A stretch of DNA of 64,000 nt from contig NC_085141.1 of assembly GCF_024139115.2 (NCBI RefSeq), positions 378,850,995 through 378,914,994 on the forward strand, read 5' to 3'. Source of the stretch: Armigeres subalbatus. Its lineage: Eukaryota > Arthropoda > Insecta > Diptera > Culicidae. The notes beneath the pieces were generated by a model that was not told the DNA's origin, did no database searches, and worked only from the letters and a program-made list of their open reading frames with translations. Positions 35,801 to 47,800 of the stretch are shown here, one piece after another (position 1 is the first letter of the stretch; every line of letters begins with the position of its first letter). Position numbers and translations under genes: made by a program.

Positions 35801-38800
35801 GAGATCTTTCAAGTCGGCCCTTTGCACCACCGGAGGTTACAGGATCCATAAATAAGTAAGTAAGTTATTAAAGCTATGTCCATTTAGAATCCGGAATAAT
35901 AAAATCATCTGTATCTCGGTAACGGATTGACGTACAAATAAGGTTAATGCAGGGTATTTCACTGTACTTTAAGGAAAAAATACTGATACAAATAATTTAT
36001 TCTTGTTTCTAGTAAAAATTTGCACCTTCTTCTTTATTCCTCTCATCAAAAGTTGCACCCCTTCCGGAGTCAACTTCCTTGGCACATTTGTCTCGATGGG
36101 CCGGAGCTGTGGGCAGTTGCGTGAATTTATGTTTTTATCGATGAAATCTTCGTTATTATCGCGGTACCACTGGATGATTTTACGGCTGTAGTGGCAACTC
36201 GCCAAATCTGACCAAAACTTTACGGGACCTTTATGGGCTTTATGGAAGGTAAATCGCGGTTTTTGAGACATCCTTGTCTCCTTGTACAGCTTCTAGACTC
36301 GTCTTATTCGTCACAAATACTTAGGTCTTTGATCCACAGCTGCATATCCCTTGCCAAAATCATCTGTTTTTTGCAAGTTTGTCCAAAAAGCAAACTTAAA
36401 CTTCGCAGGAACTACTCCTCGTGCCGACACCATGAAGAATTTTTGGCTAGGAAGCTGTCCGAAATCTATTTTGACGTAGGTTCCATCGTCGATGAGCAGG
36501 ATTATCAACGTGGGTGTGCAGATTTTATTCTCTCCTATCGGCTTCCATCTGGAATAATTTTTGACTCGCTGCACGAAATATCGTTTATCGAAATATCGTA
36601 ATTTATACCACAGCAACTGTAAAAGAATTCTTGCAGCGGTCACTTTCCGTACCGCTGCAATACAATATATAATTCCGGATTCTAAATGGACATAGCTTTA
36701 GCTTAAATGTGAATAAACCTTTTCGTTGGGCGCAAACACAATAATTAAGAGTTTCTCGCCTATGTGGTCGAGCTATCAAACGTTTTCTATCAAAATATTT
36801 TCTTCACAATTGAATAAATTAATATTTTGGATCACTATGAGTCATTTAAGGAATATTTCTGCTTAATTAAATACACACAATTTTTCTACATTTTTCCCCC
36901 TTTTAAAAAAAAAATTCGAACTCGATTTTTTTTTTAAACTGCGGCAAATGCATTTAAATAAACGCGATGCATTTAAAAGTTAATTGATGGAAATACAGTC
37001 AAACCTCCATGAGTCGATGTTCTATGACTCGATATCGACTCATGGAAGCAAATTATCCCATATTAAAAAATGTTTTCTGGGTTACTGTGATGGTCCCTTC
37101 AAACAGATTTCCAAAGATTTCCTATTCCACATGTCGATATTTCCATGAGTCGATGGTCCCTTCAATATCGACTCATGGAGGTTTGACTGTAACTGAATTT
37201 TTCTCCCTAAAGTGCAATTTTGACCTCTTTTATGAGCTTTTCTTGTTACTCTTATGTGTTTTCTTGTTTTATAATATGTACACGAGAAAGGCACCATCAC
37301 CGCTAGGTGAATCATTCTGTTTTTCTTTCACATTCTTCTACCACCTCAAATTTTTCACATCCAGCACCATTTCGATTTTTGTGGAAGCGTGAGATAGGGA
37401 CTTGTGGGGACCAGAGCTCTGTTGGGCGCTCCTTCCTTGATGTCAACCCACCATTTTGCAGCCCGGTTTTGTATTTCAGTAATATGATCCATAATTCTGG
37501 TCATAACTTTGTTCAAATGATCCATAGTTTTGGTGATATGATCCATAAATATTGCTAAATGATCCATAGATTAAAAAAAATGTGTGGATCAATTAATATA
37601 GTTTTATTGGCCTTCTTTCCAAGCATTATGGATCACATTATCAAAATTATGGATCATATGACCAAAATTATGGATCATATTACTGAAATTATGGATCATC
37701 ATCAGGATAAAAATTGCGCAAATTTGAAATTTTATGGATCAAAATATAGTTTTTATGGATCATAAAATTATTCTTTATGGAATCTCCCGAACTATTTTAT
37801 GGATTTATGGTAGCGTTTTATGGGACATTCAGATGTTATTCAGGGATCCTTTTTCATTTTTTATGGATCGTTTTTGCACATGTAACGGTGCAAAGTAAGG
37901 GCTGCCCTTCCTACTTGTTACTGCATATATCTCACTACTCAGCGCTCATTTCCATTTTTTAGTTCTCACTTTTCACTATTCTGTACTCACTTCGAGCATC
38001 CCATTTCTCACTTCTCATTACTCACTTTTCACTATTTAACTATTCGGCTGAATGTCATTTGGACGAAAGGGTCATTTGGCCGAACAAGTGAATGGTGAGA
38101 AATGAGATGTAATACTTGTGAAGTGAGAGTTGGGAAATGACCCTTTCGTCCAAATGACATTCGGCCAAATGATCCTAAACCATTTTTCTACATGTTTGAT
38201 ATTTTGGGAAAAAAATAATGATGTGTTCTCTATCTCGATACCTCCCTAACTCGATGGTCTCTTCAATATCGAGTAAGCACGGACAAACAGATATAACACT
38301 CGCAAAAATTTTCATCGTTCATTGATTTATTGGTCAATTTAAATAACCATTAGTTGCCCAATCACTCGCCCGTGACGCGTGCATAGGATTTGCTCGAGTT
38401 TGACGTTTGCTCACTACCGCCATCTGGTTCGTGATTTACCCAACTTAGTGAAAACAATGGATATCGTTTTATGTCTGTTTGTCTGTGGAGTAATGGAGAG
38501 TTCACAACATACATGTAACAATATGGGACTTCGAGCCTTCTATAAACAGCTAGGTTACCGTAATTATAATTGATCAATATAATTCATCGAAACGATTGAT
38601 TATCGAAGTCACCCCACAATCGAAAAACTCGACTTTTTTTTACAACAAGTTTGAAACAATCGAATTATCAAGAACAACAACCTTATACGTTCTGCATGTT
38701 GCAGTACTCGTAATAAAAATAGAAGAATATGAAAAAAGGAGGAAATGTTTACAAAACAATAAAAAAATTATCAATGTTTCCCCGAATTACGGCACATTTC

Positions 38801-41800
38801 TAAATGCACGGCATACTATCATTGTCCTATTATGTTGCACTTTGGGACAAGCTGCGAGTTGAGTATGTTTCAGCGTTTACAAGATAGGAGTAGGACAATG
38901 TTGTGGTCGTGGGCAACGCTGTGGTTTTAACATTCACTGTTACCGAGTCAATATCAGAGCTACGGTTTATACCATTTGATTTTTGTGGTGATAGTATGAG
39001 AAAATCCTTTCGACTCCCCTTCAGATTAGTGCCTATATGCCTATATGGGGGCAGCAGGAACTATGTCTATGGGCTTGACGATCCCTACCCACCCTATCTG
39101 TGGTGCCTGCCTAGAATGTGGTGGGGTTTGACAGTGGGCTCTGTTAAACCTCTATAAAAAGCTGCATGTATCCGCAAGTAGGCCGCTCAAAGCGCACAAG
39201 CCCAATGATGAATTACATCCCCGCAACTTCGACGTCGTAGCGCTACAGGAAATCTGCTGAACAGGACAGAAAGTGTGGAAAAGCGAGCATCGAGCGGCCA
39301 CCTTCTGTTGTGGCACCACCAACGAACTAGGAACCGGCTTCATAGTGCTGGGAAAAATGCGCCAACGTGTGATTGGGTGGCAGCCAATCAACGCTAGAAT
39401 GTGCAAGCTGAGGATAAAAGGCCGTTTTTTCAACGTGCACTGCCCACACGAAGGGCGACCCGACGACGTGAAAGAAGTGTTCTTTGCACAGCTGGAGCAG
39501 ACATACGATGGATGCCTACTGCGGGACTTAAAAATCGTCATCGGTGACATGAATACTCAGGTAGGAAGGGAGGAAATGTATAGACCGGTCATCAAACCGG
39601 ATAGTCTGCATACCGTATCGAACGACAACGGCCAACGATGCATAAACTTCGCAGCCTCCCGCGGAATGGTAGTCCGAAGCACTATCTTCCCCGCAAGAAT
39701 ATCCACAAGGCCACATGGAAATCACCTAATCAAGTAACGGAAAACTAAATCGACCACGTTCTAATAGACGGCAAATTCTTCTCCGACATCACGAACGTCC
39801 GCACTTACCGCAGTGCGAATATTGAATCCGACCACAACCTCGTTGCAGTATGCCTGCGCTCAAAACTCTCGACGGTGTACAACACGCGTCGAAGTCGGAC
39901 GCCGCGGCCTAACATTGGGCGGCTACAAGACGGTAGACTAGCCCAAGAATACGCGCAGCAGCTGGAAGTGGCACTCCCAACGGAAGAGCAGCTAGGCGCA
40001 GCGTCTCTTGAAGATGGCTGGAGAGATATTCGATCCGCGAAATCGTACGATTTTCACGAAGTCCGTCCAGTTATTTGGTTTCGCCGACGACATTGATATT
40101 ATGGCACGTAGCTTTGAGGTGATGGAGGAAGTCTACATTAGACTGAAAAGCGAAGCTAAACGGTTTGGACTAGTCATCAACACGTCGAAGACGAAGTACA
40201 TGATAGGAAGAGAGAGGGCAACGTAAGCCACCCATCACGAGTTTGTATCGGTGGCGACGAAATCGAGGTGGTTGAAGAATTCGTGTACTTGGGCTAACTG
40301 GTGACCTCCGATACCACCAGCAGAGAAATTCGGAGATGCATCATGGCAGGAAATCGTACGTACTTTAAGGTGAAGGTGGGTTGAGTACCAAAACTGTAGT
40401 AGTATTGGTGACGTATTTATAAAAAACATAAAATATTAGTAGGGTGGTTCAAAAAACGACCCAGCTCCAACACGCTCACTCGATTCCGTCCCATGCTTCG
40501 AGTGTCCTCCAAAAACCGAATTGAACAAAAACTGGTAGAGCACAAGCCGGTTTGTATGAAAACTAGTATGGGAAACTAAACCTTTCATTACACTGGCTAC
40601 AGCGCCTCCTGGCGAAAAGAGAATCCAAATAGCTGAAATCAACATTCCAGAGACTTCACTGGACGAAAATCGCACCGCAGGAAAGATCCATTGATTACGT
40701 AACGCTAAAAATAGCATTTTATACCCCACTCACCCCCATGTCACACTTTTTGTTTGAAGTATCTGCCCCTGGTGCGATAGATATAGACAAATTCTGGGTA
40801 TTTTGTTAAATTACACGTTTCACTGATGCCTTCTGAGAAGCCTAATTATCATGCTAAAGACTCGCAACCTCGATTAAAACCGACTTTCAACTATTGGAAC
40901 GGCCATTCAATATGCATTGTCTATGGAGTTGAAGCACTTGAATATTTCATCCATTCATATGATCTCCCCCTCGCCATCGCCCAATGACGGAGTTGCACAA
41001 TCAGAATAATGTAAAATTCGACCTCGCCATATCAACTGTCATACAAACCTGAAACGACCTGTGCGATAAGCCCTTATTCAAACTGACCCAAACCATCGGA
41101 CGACACCCAAAATATGAAACATAATCGACTGAGCCTGGCGGAGCAAAATCATTTTTGAGCCACCCTAGTTATGCTGCTGCTGCTGTCGGTACCGGTGTTT
41201 ACATTCGCTCCGCGATCAGTTTTTGATCGTTTTTTCGGGCAAAAATAGCAGTTTATATAAAGTTTTCGGTTCAAATAAGTGACTGATTTCAAAAAGTGAT
41301 GTTTAATTTGCATTCCATCAACATTTCGGGCTGCTCATGTGCGGAGAAGTGAGTAAAAACTTGATTTTTCCAGTGCCCTTTGAGAAGAAGTGAAGTGCAG
41401 TGATAACCCCACCAAATCGCGAACGGCTAATAAATTGGCACGAAACTGCTGATTTATGATATAATTCGAGCCGAAATACATAGGACCGTTTGGAGAAACA
41501 TGTTCATTATCACGGGAAGTGAATAAATATGCTATGAACAGGTTAGTAATTTGAATATTAAACTTTTGTTCGATGCTGTTCGATGCATTCGAATGTTGGT
41601 GGGAGAGGAGTGCGGGAGGTGTGGGGTTGACCCGTGGAAGGTCCGGTGCCATGTTGACTGCCATCGTGGTACTCTTCCAACTATGTCCTTAAACTCCGAT
41701 AAAACGCTCCGATCGAAAAGAGTTCGCCAACGTACCAAACTGACTACCTACAAAACCCTTATTAGACCGGTAGTTCCCTACGGACATGAGACCTAGACGA

Positions 41801-44800
41801 TGCTCGTGGAAGACCAACGCGCACAGGGAGTTTTCGAAAGGAAAGTGCTGCGGACAATCTATGGCGGAGTGCAGATGGCGGACGATACGTGCAGGAGGCG
41901 AATGAACCACGAGTTGTATCAGCTGTTGGGGGAACCATCCATCCTACACCGCGAAAATCGGAAGATTGCGGTGGGCAGATAACGTAGCCAGAATGTTGGA
42001 AAGTAATCCGGTGAAAATGGTTCTCGACAACGATCTGACGGGCACAAGAAGGCGAGGTGCGCAGCGGACAAGGTGGATCGATCAGTTGGAGGACGATTTG
42101 GCGTGGTTGGCGAAGTGCAGCCATGGACCGTGCTGAATGGAGAAGCCATGGCCACCTCGGGTCCATAATATGCAACGTCGAGTTTGTTTATATACGTATA
42201 ATGGGCCCTCCTTATACGTGCGGTAAGACGCGCGGCTACAAAGCAAGACCATGCTGAGGGTGGCTGGGTTCGATTCCCGGTGCCGGTTTCGGATTGGAAA
42301 TCGTCTCGACTTCCCTGGGCATAAAAGTATCATCGTGTTAGCCTTATGATATACGAATGCATAAATGGTAACTTAGCTTAGAAACCTCGCAGTTAATAAC
42401 TGCGGAAGTGCTTAATGAACACTAAGCTGTGAGGCGGCTCGGTCCCAGTGTGGGGATGTAATGCCAATAAGAAGAAGAAGGATGGTCTCCACTAATTTGA
42501 TTTACATAATCCATTCCCACATGTTCCTTGTGCCTATTATGGTCCCCTCTTTGTGTGCTAATAATGGAACCTTTAGTATATTTACATTTACAAATTAGTT
42601 AATATAACTAAATTCCTGCTTCCCTGTACATAATACATGTATGTAACTGCTGTCCTGTTAAATGAAGCAACTGCACCCGACAGAAATTTGCAGAAAATAG
42701 TCAATTCCAGCGTTTAATTCTGGATTTTGTTCTGGGGGTCCATTATACGCACGGGGCCCATTACTAGCACTCACTCCCTATTCATTCAGTATTCCAGCCA
42801 TGACACAAATATGAACGTTTTTATTTCATGCTTAAGAAAATGTGAACCGAATCATGGTATCGTAACATACAACATCTCTTTCCTACTTTAGTTAGTTTTG
42901 TCATTATAACCGTTTTATTATCTTATCTTGACAGGCTCTGCTCCGTCACTCTCGCACTATGGCGGACGAAATTACTTGGACGAGGATAAATACTCCCCGG
43001 GATTCCTAACGCTGGGACAAAAGTACAGCATAGCCCTCGGTTCGACGGTGGTGCTGCCATGCAAAATTAATGAGACAGGTAAAAGAAATTACTCTTTCCC
43101 GCTACCGGCGTTGGCCGGTTAGCTTCCCACACTCGTAAGTGATGAGCATGATTCTTATATTTCCGTTCGGAAACAACACTTCATATGGGGAGATTCTCTC
43201 CTGTTATTCGCAGTGCTAGCTCACATAATTGGACGAGTGTCTCGACCAGTGTCCTCCTCTAATAAATCAGTCTACTCTATCAACTTCTTTGTGTCTCCCC
43301 CTCCCCCCAGAGAGATCCGCCCAGTATGTGCTCGCGTGGAAACGGGGCATTGCGGTTCTGACGGCGGGTACCATCAAAGTGACCGTCAACCCCCGGATTC
43401 GGCTGATGCCGATGGTGCAAAGTCAGCCCGGGTATAATTTGGAGATCCAGGATGTGCACATCGGTGACGCCGGGGACTATATCTGCCAGATCGGCACGAT
43501 GGAGGTGAAGGAGATTGTGCACACGTTGGAGGTGCTGGTTCCGGCCAAGATTGATTACATCTCACCGGCGCACCAGGTGGACGTGCACAAGGGGGCACGG
43601 GTGCGACTGGAGTGCAGGGGCTCGGGAAACCCAATGCCGAGAATAATTTGGTCTAGACGGGTAAGTGGTGTTGGTAGGTTGGCCAAAGACAAGAGAAGGA
43701 GAGATTTTTTGGAACAGCAGTTTTTGATAAAATATTCGTCTACTCTCATTGTTGCAGAACAAATTGCTACCGACCGGCGATGCAAACCTAACCGAATCGG
43801 TGTTCGAAATGTCGCATGTAAATCGTCACAGCAGTGGGCATTATTTGTGCACCGCAGACAACCGCGTTGGACAACCCGACACCAGAGAAGTTGCAGTCAA
43901 TGTACTGCGTGAGTAATTAGAGAATTAAAGTTCCGTAGCCGTTCTGCTATAAAAATGTTATGAGAAAGTTATTTCTCATTAAAAACTGATAAATATATCT
44001 AGACTAACATGTTTTACAAATTTATTCTCTCAATTTATGTTGAACTCTTTTTTTATCGAAAACTTAGATGTACCGGAAATTGAGATAGAGCAACAAACTG
44101 TGCACAGTGGCGTTGGCCATGAAGCTCAACTAACGTGTATTGTGCATGCTGAACCTATGGCCAATGTAGTTTGGCTCAAAGAGATGACCGAAGTGGATAC
44201 GAGCACCAAACACCATTCTCAACAGGTATGTGTTCAATCTGTATGAAATCTTCTATAACAACAACATTTTAAGAATCCGCATTTAGAGAAACAAACAATT
44301 TTTTATTTTCGACTTGAGTTTGAATTATCTACAAATATAGATATAATAGGGTAACGGTACCAATAGTGGAGGTATTAGTAAATCCACATAAGACAATATT
44401 TTTTGGAAATTGATAATGATGGAAAATTTACAGCTTTAATATCTTAGTCAATAGATAAACTAATAAATTTGCTAACAACAATGAGATAGATGTCATTTAA
44501 CATCGACAATTACCGAATATTGCTTGCACCACTATGGGTACACTGTTCCTTTAGTGGCGGTAAAAATTAATTTTGGTTCCTATAGTGGTGCTATCCATTG
44601 GTTTCTTATGAGACTCGCCACTATTGGTACAGTTGCACCACTATAGGTGCAAGGGAGTCAATTTTGTTAAGGAAAATCATTGGTTTCAATTGTTTTTCAT
44701 GTGAAATCTTAAGATAAGTTGCATTTAACAGGATATTTAAGGCACGACGTGTCAACTAAAACCATCGTAAAGTGTATAAATATGATAAATCTCATGAAAA

Positions 44801-47800
44801 CCCCACTACCTCCACTATTGGTGCTACCTCCACTAAGGGTACGGTTACCCTAGATATATCAAAAGATGACTATTTCTGAATCAAATTTTGTAGTTAAAAT
44901 TAGAATTCAAATTAGAACTCAAATTTCAAACTAATCTTACAACAGGAAATTGTTTTCAATTGCTCCTCTAGAAAACTCAACACGAATTCCTCCGAAGATT
45001 CCTTCTGAATTTTCTCAACACATTCTCTCATATGAGTTCATTCGTGATCTTTTCAAGAAATTAGTTACAAAAACCCAAAAACTTGTTTGCAAAAAACAAA
45101 AAAAAAACTTCCGTCCCTTATTTTGTAAATTACTATGGGAATTCCTCAGCAAATTTCCGGGGATTTCTCTCTAAGTCTGTTTTGGAAATTCCTCCGCAAA
45201 GTGCTACGAGAGCTGAATCTGAAATTGCTCTGAACATAACTCCTCTTCGAATATGAAACAATTCTTTCGAAAGGGAAATCGCAAATTTCTTTTGGAACAC
45301 CTTCACAAATTCGTTTAGAAAATATACCTCTTGAAATACAAGGAAAATCACGACAGAGTCCAAAAATAGCTGTAACAATGGCCGCCCAAGCCGTAACCTC
45401 TTGTTTTTAAGGCACAAATGTCAATAAAAAGGGGTGAGTGCGCGTTTGCTTGTGTTTTCGATCGGTCGCAGAAGGATCGCGCGATCATCGTAGTAGATGG
45501 TTCTCTTTTGTGCAGATTAGTAAATTACTTTGACATAACTTAGTTTCTTCTTCTTCTTATTGTCATTACATCCCCACACTGGGACAGAGCCGCCTCGCAG
45601 CTTAGTGTTCATTAAGCATTTCCACAGTTATTAACTGCAAGGTTTCTAAGCCAGGTTACCATTTTTGCATTCGTATATCATGAGGCTAACACGATGATTC
45701 TTTTATGCCCAGGAAAGTCGAGACAATTTCCAATTCGAAAATTGCCTAGACCGGCACCGGGAATCGAACCCAGCCACCCTCAGCATGGTCTTGCTTTGTA
45801 GCCGCGCGTCTTACCGCACGGCTAAGGAGGGCCCCTGACATAACTTAGTACAAAATATTTATTTAGTCGCTTACCAAGGCGATTTCCTGTAACCTTGTCA
45901 TGTAACTAGGGGGAAGCAAGCCTATCATCCACGAACAATTCAAGTCTTCTTGCTCGGCAAGTGTAACATTGATCAATTTGATATCTAGTAAAATTTGAGG
46001 AATTGTTTATTTACATTTTCTTCATAGAACCTGCTAAGGAGGCGTTATGCAGTGCACACTTCCCCACTGCATGTTACAAACTAGCCCTTTCCCTTGCCAT
46101 TCACGGAGATGCGGAAGAATCCACGGTCTCTTGTAACAATGAGTATCGAACTAATTTTCCTATCCTAATCCTAAATTTACTGTGAGGTCGTGGCCGCCAC
46201 TGTCATTGGACTTGAATTAATGAAACTCCAAAGCATCTACAGTGAGAATAGTTTTCTAATACCAAAAAAAGGCTATCGATTTTTTTGGGCATGCTGAACG
46301 AAAAAAAAAGCAGGAGAACTGATTTCTACTGTAGTTTGTCTCAAAGCGTGATGTAGCTTAAAAATGGATTCTAACGCTAATTGGATTCTAACTAATCTAA
46401 TTGTGGGGTATGTTCCTGAGCTCCTCCACGCTCCTCCTCCTTTTTTTCCAAAATTGCTTCAAGAAAACCTTTGTAAGTGGGTTCTAAAATTCATCCGGTA
46501 GTTTCTTCTGTAAATCCTTAATTTTCGAAGAAATGACTAGAGCAATCCTTGAAGAATTTCCAGCGTGAAATTTAAATAAGCCCAGCGCATGTGTTCTAGG
46601 TTCTCTAAACTGCCCGGAAGTTGAGTGTAATTGGTCTACAACAGGCCTTCCCAACCTTTTCAAGCCACAGGCCAATTTATAGCATTCACACTTGCTGGTG
46701 GGCCAGAAAATATTCGGTACATACCTTTTTGATTATTATCAAAATTATCAGTGTTTTTTTCTCAAGCATTAAAAAAAATCTCTCAAGCATGGTAGGGCAA
46801 ATGATGTATTTTGAACATCTGAATACATTTTGGACTTATTCTGCGTGTTTTTCCGGTTTTCCACTTAGCTTAACTTTCAAATAAATAGGAATCATGTGTC
46901 TGGTTAGTTTCTTTCGTAATCACAATTTAACAATATTGATGTAACAAAAATTGAATAAAACATAGTTAAAAGTCCAAAATATATTCAGATGTCCAAAATA
47001 CCATTGTTACCCTACCAAGGATTAGTCAATGAACTTCGCAGTAATACAGCAAGTATCCGTATTCGTCATTTCCATCAACATCATTTATGGTTTTGGTGGT
47101 GGGTGAGATCCCTAACGTTGATAAAGTTGATTGTCTTAATAACAAGCGTCAATACTTGAGGAATATTGATCGTTTTCACATATCGATTCTTTTGGTGAAT
47201 ATGCATTATGGCAGGGAAATATCGCCATACCTTTGTGATTGCTTCTCCAAGCTTAGAGTTGTCTATCATTGATTGCTGGTGCTCCATCAATTCCTTATAT
47301 GAAGAAAGTCACCTTTGCCACGTTTTTTTGTCTTTGTTAGAGAGGCTTGCAGCCCTGGCTCACCTTTAAGCCACGTTTTTCACGCCAGTATTTTCGTCGT
47401 TTGCGAGAGAGTAGAATACGAAGCAGGCGTTTTTTCACGTAACATAGCTTTCAAATCTCCAGCGAGAACTTTTATTACGGAGAAAAAGAAAAATTTGGAT
47501 AGCTACGCGGAAATAACGCGCAGAGGTAAATCCCCGCATAGAACAAATCATGCATAGTGTGCGTTGAATTGAGTTCAAACATTAACATAAATGAACTGTC
47601 ACTAGTTCACTAATTTGAATGGCGTGTACATTCTTACGTAGACATGGAAATATTTCATAATAAGATTTAGAGAAATGTGCCGTATAATTTGATATAATTC
47701 TGTCATAAAATTCTTATGTTGTTCGATAATATTGATCTTACATAATGCTTATTGGCTATGCGCTAACCCCGTTTTTCAGGTATGTTTAGAGTCCCGCCCA

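Noticed and set aside
42202..42290. Functional tRNA gene (box B GGTTCGATTCC)
   Set aside because: It is the head of a dispersed SINE with a shared 200-bp body and AAG tail; the same head occurs at 18746-18990 and 45545-45835.
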